Origin: Pseudomonas rubra
Lineage (GTDB): Bacteria; Pseudomonadota; Gammaproteobacteria; Pseudomonadales; Pseudomonadaceae
DNA length: 64,000 bases
Reading direction: 5' to 3'
NCBI RefSeq assembly: GCF_028656935.1
Contig: NZ_JAMDGZ010000013.1
Coordinates: 62,001-126,000, forward strand
Shown: positions 48,453 through 56,496 of the stretch, piece by piece
How the letters are laid out: each line of letters starts with the position of its first letter
Numbering within the stretch: the stretch's first letter is position 1
Notes under the pieces: generated by a model
What the model saw: the letters and a program-made list of their open reading frames with translations, nothing else
Databases searched by the model: none
What the model was told of the DNA's origin: nothing
Program-made: the position numbers and the translations under genes

Positions 48453-49499
48453 ATGAGTAAATTCTGGAGCCCCTTCGTCAAAGACCTGGTGCCTTATGTG
48501 CCGGGTGAGCAGCCAAAGCTGGCCAAGCTGGTCAAGCTCAACACCAACGAAAACCCCTACGGCCCATCGCCCAAGGCGCTGGAGGCCATGCGTGGCGAGC
48601 TGAACGACAACCTGCGTCTGTACCCGGACCCCAACAGTGACCTGCTCAAGCAGGCCGTCGCTGGCTACTACGGGGTGCAGGGCAACCAGGTATTCCTCGG
48701 CAACGGTTCGGACGAAGTGCTTGCGCACATCTTCCACGGCCTGTTCCAGCACGATGCGCCGCTGCTGTTCCCGGACGTCAGCTACAGCTTCTACCCGGTC
48801 TACTGCGGGCTGTACGGCATCCCGTTCGAGGCGGTGGCCCTGGATGAGCAGTTCCAGATTCGTGTCGAGGACTATCGCAAGGTTAACGGCGGGATCATTT
48901 TCCCCAACCCCAATGCACCAACGGGTTGCTTGCTGGCCCTGGAGGCCATCGAGCAACTGCTCAAGGCCAATCCTGATTCGGTGGTCGTGGTGGATGAAGC
49001 CTATATCGACTTTGGCGGCCAGACCGCTATCAGCCTGGTGGATCGCTACGACAACCTGCTGGTCACCCAGACCCTGTCCAAGTCGCGCTCGCTGGCCGGC
49101 TTGCGGGTAGGCCTGGCAGTGGGGCACCCTGACCTGATCGAAGCGCTGGAGCGGATCAAGAACAGCTTCAACTCCTACCCGCTCGATCGCATGGCGATTG
49201 TCGGTGCGGCCGCTGCGTTCGGTGATCGTGCTTACTTCGACGAGACGTGCCGCAAGGTGATCGACAGTCGCGAGTCGTTGGTCAAAGAACTGAGCGCTCG
49301 CGGTTTTGAAGTACTGCCATCGGCGGCCAACTTCATCTTCGCCCGCCACCCGCAGCACGATGCCGCCGAACTGGCCGCCCGCCTGCGCGAGCAAGGGGTG
49401 ATCGTGCGTCACTTCAAGCAGGCGCGGATTGCCCAGTTCCTGCGCATTACCATTGGTACGCCGGAGCAGAACCAGGCGTTGCTTGATGCACTGAACTGA
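48453..49499 (+). CDS. hisC: Histidinol-phosphate aminotransferase HisC
   Basis: 348 residues, class II-type PLP aminotransferase. Pyridoxal-binding Lys210 is in [16 protein letters not shown]; the [12 protein letters not shown] substrate motif and [10 protein letters not shown] cofactor loop are present. Converts imidazole-acetol phosphate to histidinol phosphate. Starts two bases after hisD. A composite REP follows the stop immediately. Confidence 0.96.
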   Translation: MSKFWSPFVKDLVPYVPGEQPKLAKLVKLNTNENPYGPSPKALEAMRGELNDNLRLYPDPNSDLLKQAVAGYYGVQGNQVFLGNGSDEVLAHIFHGLFQHDAPLLFPDVSYSFYPVYCGLYGIPFEAVALDEQFQIRVEDYRKVNGGIIFPNPNAPTGCLLALEAIEQLLKANPDSVVVVDEAYIDFGGQTAISLVDRYDNLLVTQTLSKSRSLAGLRVGLAVGHPDLIEALERIKNSFNSYPLDRMAIVGAAAAFGDRAYFDETCRKVIDSRESLVKELSARGFEVLPSAANFIFARHPQHDAAELAARLREQGVIVRHFKQARIAQFLRITIGTPEQNQALLDALN

Positions 49500-49580
49500 T
49501 TCGCGGGGCAAGTCGAGTCGTCGCACCGCCGCTCCCACAGGATTCATTGATCCTCAGTGGGAGCGGGCTTGCCCCGCGAT
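49500..49580. repeat. Composite REP with two different classes
   Basis: First unit: TCGCGGGGCAAG then TCGAGTCGTCGCACCGC before CGCTCCCACAG, a longer REP class with an additional stem. Second unit: the usual GTGGGAGCGGGCTTGCCCCG inverted. The two classes face each other. Starts one base after the hisC stop codon and ends before the GntR regulator. Confidence 0.85.
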
Positions 49581-49631
49581 GGTTTTTGCCGGTAACCTCT
49601 GTTTCTCAAATTCATCCGATGATTGGATGTC

Positions 49632-50282
49632 ATGATGTTATTGATCAAACGTTCCCTGGTCGAACAAGCCGTCGACCAACTGCGCCAGCGCGTTGCCAGC
49701 GGCGCCTGGGCGGTGGGCCAGCGCCTGCCGACCGAGCCTGAGCTGGCCAGTGAGCTGGGTATCAGCCGCAACACGGTACGTGAAGCCATGCGGGTACTGG
49801 CTTTCAGCGGCCTGGTTGAAGTTCGCCAGGGTGACGGCAGCTATTTGCGTACCGCCGTCGACCCCTTGCAGGCACTGCAGGCGTTGTCGCGCTGCGACTT
49901 GGAGCAGGCGCGCGAGACGCGCCATATCCTAGAAGCCGAGGCCATAGGCCTGGCCGCGCTGCGCCGCACCGATGCCGACCTGCAGGGCCTGCGTGACGCC
50001 CTGGCGCACAGCAGTGCGCATTTTCATGACGACCTGGAGCGCTATATCAGCTGCGACCTGGTGTTCCACCAGCGTCTGGTCGATGCCGCACATAACCCGG
50101 CCTTGAGCGAGCTGTACCGCTACTTTTCCGGAGTGGTGGCGGCCACCTTGCACCACAACCTGAGCCATGCTCCCCGCTGTCAGCAGGTGTTCGACCTGCA
50201 TGGGCAGATTCTCGATGCCATCGAACAACGCGATCCGGACAAGGCCAAGGCCCTGAGCCGGACCCTGATCAACGAATCCTGA
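49632..50282 (+). CDS. FadR-subfamily GntR transcriptional regulator
   Basis: 216 residues. N-terminal winged helix (LPTEPELASELGISRNTVRE, AMRVLAFSGLVEVRQGDGSY) and a C-terminal helical FCD effector domain with metal/ligand histidines (DLVFHQRLVDAAHNPALSEL, FDLHGQILDAI). FadR-type regulators bind carboxylic acid effectors. Starts at 49632 and 49635 are both possible, with no strong ribosome site. The MFS gene starts 15 bases after the stop, so the regulator probably controls this transporter. Confidence 0.88.
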   Translation: MMLLIKRSLVEQAVDQLRQRVASGAWAVGQRLPTEPELASELGISRNTVREAMRVLAFSGLVEVRQGDGSYLRTAVDPLQALQALSRCDLEQARETRHILEAEAIGLAALRRTDADLQGLRDALAHSSAHFHDDLERYISCDLVFHQRLVDAAHNPALSELYRYFSGVVAATLHHNLSHAPRCQQVFDLHGQILDAIEQRDPDKAKALSRTLINES

Positions 50283-50297
50283 CCTTGCGAGACTGCC

Positions 50298-51581
50298 ATG
50301 GCGCATGACATTCCCCGAGCTGCGGCGCCGGCCAAAGGGCCGGAGCTGGAAGAGCTGCTGATCGATGCTGAAGCCGACGACGAACAGGTGCAACAGCAAC
50401 CGTTGCTGCTCAAACGTCCGTGGCTGTTGTTGCTCGGCCTGGTGCTGGTGGCGCTTAACCTGCGTCCGGCGCTGTCGAGCATGGCGCCGCTGCTCAGTCA
50501 GGTGTCCGACAGCCTTGGCCTGAACGCTTCCCAGGCAGGCCTGCTGACCACCTTGCCGGTGCTGTGCCTGGGCCTGTTCGCGCCGCTGGCGCCAGTGCTT
50601 GCGCGGCGTTTTGGCAGCGAGCGGGTGGTCCTCGGCATTCTGCTGGTGCTGGCTGCGGGTATCGCTGTGCGCAGCGCCTTTGGCAGCACCGGGGTGTTCG
50701 TTGGCAGTATCATGGCCGGGGCCAGCATCGGCGTGATCGGTGTGCTGTTGCCGGGCATCGTCAAACGGGACTTTCCCCAGCATGCCGGGACCCTGACCGG
50801 GGTCTATACCATGGCCTTGTGCCTGGGGGCGGCGATGGCAGCGGGTGCTACCGTGCCATTGAGTAAAGGGCTGGGTGACAGCTGGTCGCTGGGCCTGGGA
50901 TTCTGGTTGGTGCCGGCATTGCTGGCGGCGCTGATCTGGCTGCCACAGGCCCGTCAGGGCCATGGCGCGCACCATGTCGCCTATCGCGTGCGGGGGCTGC
51001 TGGGTGACCCGCTGGCCTGGCAGGTGACCCTGTACATGGGCTTGCAGTCGTCGTTGGCCTATATCGTCTTTGGCTGGTTGCCCTCGATTCTTATCGGTCG
51101 GGGGCTGAGCCCTACCCAGGCAGGGCTGGTGCTGTCCGGTTCGGTGATCGTGCAGTTGATCAGTTCGCTCAGCGCCCCGTGGCTGGCGACCCGTGGCAAG
51201 GATCAGCGCCTGGCTATTGTCGTGGTCATGCTGTTGGCGCTGGCCGGCCTGTTCGGTTGCCTGTACGCGCCTCTGGACGGGCTGTGGGGTTGGGCAATCG
51301 TGCTCGGCCTGGGGCAGGGCGGTACCTTCGCCCTGGCGCTGACCCTGATCGTGCTGCGTTCAAGCGACGCCCACGTGGCGGCCAACCTGTCGAGCATGGC
51401 CCAGGGCATCGGCTATACCCTGGCGTCCATGGGGCCGTTCGCAGTCGGCCTGGTGCATGACTTGACCGGTGGCTGGAGCGCGGTGGGCTGGATCTTTGCC
51501 GTATTGGGTATTGGCGCCATCGGCTTTGGCCTGAAGGCCGGGCGCAACCTGCATGTGCAAGTGGTCAGCGAGCGGGTTTGA
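50298..51581 (+). CDS. MFS transporter of the cyanate/2-nitroimidazole (CynX/NimT) family
   Basis: 427 residues. A hydrophilic N-terminal extension of about 40 residues (EELLIDAEADDEQVQQQP) precedes twelve membrane helices. The first helix region LVALNLRPALSSMAPLLSQV and the LLTTLPVLCLGLFAPLAPVL loop are typical of the CynX/NimT group. Substrate unknown. Directly behind the FCD regulator; the two genes are flanked by REPs that share 36 identical bases. Confidence 0.86.
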   Translation: MAHDIPRAAAPAKGPELEELLIDAEADDEQVQQQPLLLKRPWLLLLGLVLVALNLRPALSSMAPLLSQVSDSLGLNASQAGLLTTLPVLCLGLFAPLAPVLARRFGSERVVLGILLVLAAGIAVRSAFGSTGVFVGSIMAGASIGVIGVLLPGIVKRDFPQHAGTLTGVYTMALCLGAAMAAGATVPLSKGLGDSWSLGLGFWLVPALLAALIWLPQARQGHGAHHVAYRVRGLLGDPLAWQVTLYMGLQSSLAYIVFGWLPSILIGRGLSPTQAGLVLSGSVIVQLISSLSAPWLATRGKDQRLAIVVVMLLALAGLFGCLYAPLDGLWGWAIVLGLGQGGTFALALTLIVLRSSDAHVAANLSSMAQGIGYTLASMGPFAVGLVHDLTGGWSAVGWIFAVLGIGAIGFGLKAGRNLHVQVVSERV

Positions 51582-51585
51582 ATCC

Positions 51586-51610
51586 AGTGGGAGCGGGCTT
51601 GCCCCGCGAT
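51586..51610. repeat. Single REP unit after the MFS gene
   Basis: AGTGGGAGCGGGCTTGCCCC onward to CGCGAT. Together with ten following bases (GGTTTTTGCC) it is identical over 36 bases to the second unit of the REP after hisC. Confidence 0.88.
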
Positions 51611-51660
51611 GGTTTTTGCCACTATGGTGCGGGTCTAACCATTGGACACGGACCCGCCAA

Positions 51661-52131
51661 ATGAGCGACGCCAACACTGCCTTGATCACCCGCTTCTACC
51701 AGGCGTTCCAGCGCCTGGATGCCGAAGCGATGGTTGCCTGCTATAGCGACGATATCGTCTTCAGCGACCCGGCCTTCGGCACCTTGCGCGGCAAGGATGC
51801 CGGTGACATGTGGCGCATGCTCACCACCCGTGCCAAGGACTTTTCCCTGACTTTCGATCAGGTCCGTGCCGATGAACAGAGTGGCGGCGCCCACTGGGTG
51901 GCGACCTATCTGTTTAGCCAGACCGGGCGCACCGTGGTCAACGACATCCAGGCACGTTTTGTGTTTCGTGACGGCAAGATTTGTGAACACCACGACAGCT
52001 TCGACCTGTGGCGCTGGTCGCGTCAGGCATTGGGCGCTACAGGGCTGTTGCTGGGCTGGTCGCCACTGCTGCAGGGCAAGGTACGTGCCCAGGCGCAGAA
52101 AGGCTTGCGGGCGTTTCAGGCGGGGAGCTGA
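51661..52131 (+). CDS. NTF2-like / SnoaL-domain protein
   Basis: 156 residues. The cone-shaped SnoaL_2 fold is indicated by TRFYQAFQRLDAEAMVACYS, DDIVFSDPAFGTLRGKD and the FRDGKICEHHDSFDLWRWSR strand. Such proteins include isomerases and ligand-binding proteins; no specific function can be assigned. The C-terminal 30 residues are hydrophobic then basic (LLLGWSPLLQGKVRAQAQKG). Start ATG at 51661 follows a REP by about 50 bases. Confidence 0.8.
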   Translation: MSDANTALITRFYQAFQRLDAEAMVACYSDDIVFSDPAFGTLRGKDAGDMWRMLTTRAKDFSLTFDQVRADEQSGGAHWVATYLFSQTGRTVVNDIQARFVFRDGKICEHHDSFDLWRWSRQALGATGLLLGWSPLLQGKVRAQAQKGLRAFQAGS

Positions 52132-52173
52132 GGCGCTAAGCTAGCGGCTTTGTCGAACTGTTCTAAATTCACT

Positions 52174-52467
52174 GTGACTGATGCCATTACCGATTACCCC
52201 GGAAAACCCTGGTTCGTCTATCTGGTCCGTGCCGCCAACGGATCCCTGTACTGTGGTATCAGCAATGATCCGCAGCGACGATTCCTTGAGCACCAGAAAG
52301 GGAGTGGCGCGCGTTACTTCAAGACCAGCCCGGCGAAGGCGCTGGTCTACGTCGAACAGTGGCCGGACAAGGGCGAAGCCCTGCGTCAGGAGCGGCTGGT
52401 GAAGAAGCTGCGCAAGAAGGCCAAGGAGGCCCTTGTTGCTAGCTACGTCGCCCAGCCAATGCTCTGA
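52174..52467 (+). CDS. GIY-YIG nuclease-domain protein (UPF0213 type)
   Basis: 97 residues. The GIY-YIG core is [20 protein letters not shown] with the conserved Arg in [20 protein letters not shown] and Glu in [12 protein letters not shown]. Family members (YhbQ/UPF0213) have a single GIY-YIG domain; E. coli YhbQ is a structure-specific DNA nuclease. GTG at 52174 is the likely start, without a clear ribosome site. It ends 10 bases before the convergent halovibrin-like gene, at the border of the low-GC island. Confidence 0.85.
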   Translation: MTDAITDYPGKPWFVYLVRAANGSLYCGISNDPQRRFLEHQKGSGARYFKTSPAKALVYVEQWPDKGEALRQERLVKKLRKKAKEALVASYVAQPML

Positions 52468-52476
52468 GTGATAGGC

Positions 52477-54258
52477 CTACAGAGGGTTGCACCCTGCAGA
52501 AACGGCGGCCTCATGGGAAACATTAGGGCGGAAAGGCTCCAGATTCCAATGCGCTTTGGGGCGGTACTCGGTCAGCAGGCAAACCAGTTGTCGACGCATG
52601 CTGCCCTCAGACTTTTCGTTCTCAGTCCATTGTGAGTCCTTGCCGTTTCTGCTCACCAGTTCATCGTACATAGCGTCAGTCTGGGCGCGCTTTCTGATTT
52701 CTCTGCCAAAGGCCGTAGGGGTCACCTGCAGTGTCCACTCGTTTTGCCCGGTACCGGGGTCATAGCGGTTTATCCATTGGGTAGAGGCTATATAGACGCC
52801 AGGTTGTTGCGATGAAGGCGTATCGGTATCGGTGCTCGAGTCAGCGCTGAGCGGGTTACAGTGGGCCGCTACAGCTACGTCATGCTCAACATAGGGGCGA
52901 AACGGTTCCAGGTACCAATTGTCCTTACTGCGGTACTCGGTGAGCAGGCATACCAGTTGGCGTCGCATACTGCCCGGCGTTTTTTCATTTTCGCGCCACT
53001 GTGTGTCGTTACCATGTCTGGCGAGCAACTCTTCATACATGGCATTAGTCTGCGCACGCTCCCTGATTTCTCGGCCAAAGGCCGTGGGGGTTACACGCAG
53101 CGACCATTCATTTTTTTTAGTGTCGGAGTCGTAGCGACTGACCCATTCGCTCTTCATAATATAGATGCCGGCTACTTGTTCTGAAGTGTTGCCGCCCTGA
53201 TTGTTATTTTGTTCTTCGTTATTCTCTCCGTTGCTTTCTTCGTCGCGATTCTCCAATGAAATTTGCTGGTCAGCAGCGACATAGCTGAAGCGTTCTTCCG
53301 CAGGTTTGTCGAAGTTGACCCTGAGGATCGGGACCAGGTAACCCTTGTCATACAGCTTTTTCTGGAAATTCCGTGCAACGGTCAATCCGTCTTCTGGTTT
53401 TTGCGGTGCAGTGTCACCCAAGGAAGGGTAGTTGTATGTCGTCGCCGGATTGTAGACAAAGGCATCAATGTATTTCATGTTCTCGGAGCCGTCATTGGTG
53501 TCCGAAGCGTTTTTCAGCATGAATTCATTGGTAAAGGTCTTAACTGCATACGGATCAAGCGCGCTCGTGGTTGCACGAGATTCATGGACTTTTATCATAC
53601 TGTCCCATTGACTAGGGCTTTCAGCGTCCCAGGAACATTGGGGTTTTTGTATCCGGTTCAGCGGATTTAAAATTCCAGGGGTGTAACGACTTAACCAGTC
53701 TGCATCGTTGTTGACGTTTTGATCTGGGCAGGAGCCATAAGCAATTTCCGAGTTTTTATTGATACGTGGGCCCTTGCCTGCGTTGGCTGGGATGTTTTCA
53801 TTGGTTTGCCCGCACCCATACCATTTACGATCGGGTCCAGTGCCAGCATCAAAGGAGTAGATGCAAACAAAGCCACTTTCTTTGATGGGCAATTTCAGTT
53901 TTTCGGCGTCGGCAGGATTGCGCATGATCATCCCGGCGGGACGGATCAATGTATTGATGCTGAGATCGCGACGAATCCAGGACCATGAGGTAGCTCCGGT
54001 CTTGATCGCATAGGGGCTGTAGTCCCAAGGGTAGAAATCCCCGTCGTTGACCATTCTCAGGGATACACCACTGCAGTAGTAGTGTCCGCGGGCGGCGCTG
54101 CTTCCTACTTCGGTGCAGTGGGTGTCTGTCTTGTTGTAATTATTATTTATTCGCTGGGTCGTTTCGTTGGGCGGAAGTACAGGCGCCAGAAGTGTCGCGT
54201 GCGCGTGAATGACCGGAAATACAATGAGTGTGCCAACCGCCAGTAGTTTGCTGTTCAT
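52477..54258 (-). CDS. Secreted halovibrin (HvnA)-like protein with two C-terminal DUF2599-type repeats
   Basis: 593 residues. Signal peptide MNSKLLAVGTLIVFPVIHAHA; residues about 30-335 are a halovibrin-like domain with paired cysteines (GHYYCSGVSLRMVNDGDFYP, WDYSPYAIKTGATSWSWIRR, AGTGPDRKWYGCGQ). An Asn/Glu/Gln-rich linker spans 335-362. Two repeats of about 105 residues follow (366-470 and 488-593), each with WxxRYDxxTxxxEWxLxVTP, RRQLVCLL, W-x-LEPFRP and a final CNP. V. fischeri HvnA/HvnB are secreted NAD-glycohydrolases; whether this protein has that activity is inferred. I recognised the family from memory of pattern, not by search. The DNA is visibly lower in GC than its neighbours. 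Divergent from a paralogue at 54509. Confidence 0.72.
   Translation of the reverse strand: MNSKLLAVGTLIVFPVIHAHATLLAPVLPPNETTQRINNNYNKTDTHCTEVGSSAARGHYYCSGVSLRMVNDGDFYPWDYSPYAIKTGATSWSWIRRDLSINTLIRPAGMIMRNPADAEKLKLPIKESGFVCIYSFDAGTGPDRKWYGCGQTNENIPANAGKGPRINKNSEIAYGSCPDQNVNNDADWLSRYTPGILNPLNRIQKPQCSWDAESPSQWDSMIKVHESRATTSALDPYAVKTFTNEFMLKNASDTNDGSENMKYIDAFVYNPATTYNYPSLGDTAPQKPEDGLTVARNFQKKLYDKGYLVPILRVNFDKPAEERFSYVAADQQISLENRDEESNGENNEEQNNNQGGNTSEQVAGIYIMKSEWVSRYDSDTKKNEWSLRVTPTAFGREIRERAQTNAMYEELLARHGNDTQWRENEKTPGSMRRQLVCLLTEYRSKDNWYLEPFRPYVEHDVAVAAHCNPLSADSSTDTDTPSSQQPGVYIASTQWINRYDPGTGQNEWTLQVTPTAFGREIRKRAQTDAMYDELVSRNGKDSQWTENEKSEGSMRRQLVCLLTEYRPKAHWNLEPFRPNVSHEAAVSAGCNPL
52480..52797 (-). 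repeat. DUF2599-type protein repeat, second copy of the minus-strand gene
   Basis: Residues 488-593. Same order of motifs as the first copy (EWTLQVTPTAFGREIRKRAQ, MRRQLVCLL, HWNLEPFRP, GCNPL). Intragenic tandem duplication encoding a secreted domain with two conserved cysteines. Confidence 0.85.
52849..53163 (-). repeat. DUF2599-type protein repeat, first copy of the minus-strand gene
   Basis: Residues 366-470 (EWSLRVTPTAFGREIRERAQ, MRRQLVCLL, NWYLEPFRP, HCNPL). Separated from the second copy by a short Ser/Thr/Asp-rich linker. Confidence 0.85.
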
Positions 54259-54327
54259 GTAAAAACACCTGTGGATTCGATTGGATGTGTCGCGAGTGTA
54301 TGCACGCATCGAGCAGTGCGCAACTGA

Positions 54328-54360
54328 CAAAAATATCAGGTGCCGCACCTGATATTTTTG
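54328..54360. promoter_or_regulatory. Perfect 33-bp palindrome between the divergent halovibrin-like genes
   Basis: CAAAAATATCAGGTGC (54328-54343), one base, then GCACCTGATATTTTTG (54345-54360): 16-bp perfect arms. It lies 70 bases upstream of the minus gene start and 149 before the plus gene start, so it may be a shared operator; as RNA it would form a terminator-like hairpin in either direction. Confidence 0.75.
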
Positions 54361-54508
54361 CTAGTTGTTTGATTTTTTCTTGGGCGTATACATTCGTTCT
54401 CGGGGCTGGCGACTGCTCTGGAAACCGTCAGCAGGTTGCTGCGAAGGGCAGAGGGCCTTGATACCCACTTGCTGTTTCTGGGCTTTGTTTTTCATAGAGG
54501 ATATGGAG

Positions 54509-55675
54509 ATGAATGCATCCAACAGATGTAGGCTTGTTGTTTTCGGGCTGCTTGCATTGGCGGTGACACGCTTCGCTACTGCAGCGCCGACGGCGGATGA
54601 AATAGGATTGGCGACGGTCAAGGATTTGCAAGAGCTGTATTACAATGATGTGAAAGATTGTGGGGGTAAAGCCAGGCCTGCTTATCTGTGTTCTGGTGTT
54701 GTTTTTCGCGCGACGTATCCCTCGAATGACTATCATACGTGGGACTACAATCCAAGTTCTACAGCTGTGTCGTTTTCCTATCTGCGTGTAGATGCTGAGT
54801 TTCGTAAGCTGGTCAGTGGTCTGAATAGCGGATTTATTTTGTATAATCAGGATATTGCTCCGCCGGGGCGTTTTTCACTGGATTATCTGTGTTTTTTTCC
54901 TATCGACGGGGGGACCAATGCACGTGAAGAGTTGGGCTGTGGACAAAGCCCGCGAGGGGAGATAAGTAAGCGTTGTGACATGCAACAAATAGATACAGGC
55001 CAGAAATGGTACGAGAAGTATTCGGGCAAAGATGGAATGGGTAACTGGAATCAATGCGGTTTTTATTTGTCTGGCGACGCACGTAAACAGTCGGCAGCCG
55101 CGTTCACCGCTGGCCTGGAGGGCGGGCGGCTTGCCAGTAATAAAACGATCACCCAGCAAAATGAGTTCAGAATCGCCAAGTGGTCAACAACCCCGCGTGG
55201 CACCTTTCCGCTGAGGGCCTTCTTCTACACGACGGGAGGTCTGGAAAATGCTCAGGCGGCGCAGCGAGACTACAAGCAAACCTCAGGTTGGTTTGCCCCT
55301 GTCATTGAACTGACGTTGCCACAAGCTACTGCTGAGGATGCGAAGTTTTCGTATAAAAGCGCTGACCAGGTTATCGCGCCTGATGACAAGGACACTGTTG
55401 TCGGAGGCGGCGGTAGTGAGACCTGCGACAGCTATGTGGAAAGCGCCGAATGGGTTGAACGCTACGATCCCGGTACCAAAAAGGATGAATGGACACTGGC
55501 AGTTGTACCCACTGCCTGTGGCCGCCAGGTACGGGATGACAAGGGCAATCAGGCGTTCTACGACGAGTTGTTCGCCAAGTTTGGAGCCGACCCGCAATGG
55601 CGCGACAATGACGGGGGTGGGATGTACCGTCAAGTGGTTTGCCATATGATCATTGCCAGAAACAAATCGCCCTAG
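54509..55675 (+). CDS. Halovibrin (HvnA)-like secreted protein, truncated by an in-frame amber codon
   Basis: 388 residues up to TAG 55673-55675. Signal peptide MNASNRCRLVVFGLLALAVT...ATA, then a halovibrin-like domain at residues 30-295 (ARPAYLCSGVVFRATYPSND, WDYNPSSTAVSFSYLRVDAE, CGQSPRGEISKRC) and most of one DUF2599-type repeat from residue 309. The stop replaces the Trp that all four intact repeats have before (N/Y)LEPFRP; the frame then continues unbroken to 56443. The halovibrin domain itself is complete and might still be made and secreted. ATG at 54509 has AGAGG nine bases ahead. Paralogue of the divergent gene at 52477, AT-rich. Confidence 0.75.
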   Translation: MNASNRCRLVVFGLLALAVTRFATAAPTADEIGLATVKDLQELYYNDVKDCGGKARPAYLCSGVVFRATYPSNDYHTWDYNPSSTAVSFSYLRVDAEFRKLVSGLNSGFILYNQDIAPPGRFSLDYLCFFPIDGGTNAREELGCGQSPRGEISKRCDMQQIDTGQKWYEKYSGKDGMGNWNQCGFYLSGDARKQSAAAFTAGLEGGRLASNKTITQQNEFRIAKWSTTPRGTFPLRAFFYTTGGLENAQAAQRDYKQTSGWFAPVIELTLPQATAEDAKFSYKSADQVIAPDDKDTVVGGGGSETCDSYVESAEWVERYDPGTKKDEWTLAVVPTACGRQVRDDKGNQAFYDELFAKFGADPQWRDNDGGGMYRQVVCHMIIARNKSP

Positions 55676-55735
55676 AATCTGGAGCCCTTCCGGCCGGATG
55701 CTACCCAGGAGCAAGCTGCGGCACGGGGTTGTAAC
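55433..55735 (+). repeat. DUF2599-type protein repeat, first copy of the plus-strand gene (interrupted)
   Basis: Begins YVESAEWVERYDPGTKKDEW, has RQVVCHM, the amber codon at 55673-55675 in the Trp position, then NLEPFRP and GCN in the same frame. The most diverged of the five copies. Confidence 0.8.
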
Positions 55736-55777
55736 GTGGTGCCGGGCCCTGCTACAGGTGGCGTTGAAGGCGGAAAA

Positions 55778-56086
55778 TACATTCAGTCAAGCGAATGGAT
55801 TTTGCGTCACGATCCAGGTACAGGTAAAGAAGAATGGACGCTGAGCGTTACCCCTACCACGTACGGACGTGACATCGGCCCGGATGAAACCGATGCAATG
55901 TATCAGGAGTTGCTTGCATTGAACGGTGCTGACTCTCAGTGGCAGGAAAATGAACGTGCCGAGGGCAGTATGCGGCGGCAGATGGTGTGCCTGTTGGTCA
56001 ACTATCGAAGCAAGCGAGAGTGGAATCTGGAGCCGTTCCGCCCTTATGTTTCACATGAGGAGGCCACTGCGGCCAAGTGTAACCCT
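55778..56086 (+). repeat. DUF2599-type protein repeat, second copy of the plus-strand gene
   Basis: YIQSSEWILRHDPGTGKEEW, SMRRQMVCLLVNYRSKREW, NLEPFRPYVSHEEATAAKCN. Closely similar to the third copy, pointing to a recent tandem duplication. Confidence 0.85.
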
Positions 56087-56128
56087 GTAGAGGATGGCGG
56101 TACCGAGACCGGGGAAACCAAAGGCAAG

Positions 56129-56440
56129 TATATCCAGTCGGCCAAGTGGGTTTACCGTGATGACCCGGATACCGGGAATAAAGTATGGACACTGTCGGTT
56201 GTGCCCACGGAGCAAGGGCGAAAGGTTCGCAGCAGTGAAACGGATGCCATGTATCAGGAGCTGTTCAACCTGCACGGTGCCGACCAGCAATGGCAAGAAA
56301 ATGAAACATCGTCGGGCAGCATGCGGCGACAACTGGTTTGCCTGATCGTCAATTACCGAAGTAAAGCGATCTGGAATCTTGAGCCTTTCCGTCCTTACGT
56401 CAGTCATGAGCAGGCGACGGCTGCTGGCTGCAATCCAAGG
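56129..56440 (+). repeat. DUF2599-type protein repeat, third copy of the plus-strand gene
   Basis: YIQSAKWVYRDDPDTGNKVW, SMRRQLVCLIVNYRSKAIW, NLEPFRPYVSHEQATAAGCN. Joined to copy 2 by a Gly/Glu/Thr linker (EDGGTETGETKGK). Confidence 0.85.
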
Positions 56441-56456
56441 TAAAACGCAAATACGT

Positions 56457-56490
56457 CCACTGTCCGCCGCTGTTCGCGGGCGGACAGTGG
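56457..56490. terminator. Strong hairpin at the right border of the halovibrin island
   Basis: CCACTGTCCGCC (56457-56468) pairs perfectly with GGCGGACAGTGG (56479-56490) around a 10-base loop, in the 53-bp gap between the convergent plus-strand gene and ndpA. Only short U runs adjoin, so a bidirectional terminator is likely but not certain. Confidence 0.6.
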
Positions 56491-56496
56491 TGCGTT

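Larger units (their letters stand above)
55676..56443 (+). pseudogene. Detached 3' part of the plus-strand halovibrin-like gene (two further repeats)
   Basis: Same frame as 54509-55675, open to the TAA at 56441-56443. It encodes the end of repeat 1 (NLEPFRPDATQEQAAARGCN), repeat 2 and repeat 3. A GTG at 55736 could start a 235-residue product, but it lacks a good ribosome site and a signal peptide, so independent production of a functional secreted protein is unlikely. Without the amber codon the gene would encode about 644 residues with three repeats against two in the neighbour. No frameshift and high similarity between repeats suggest the mutation is recent, or that the base is a sequencing error. 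Confidence 0.72.

Noticed and set aside
55673..55675. Amber codon read as pyrrolysine, or the interruption being a frameshift
   Set aside because: Both parts are in the same frame, so it is not a frameshift. Pseudomonas does not use pyrrolysine, and the aligned residue in the other four repeats is Trp (TGG), one base away.
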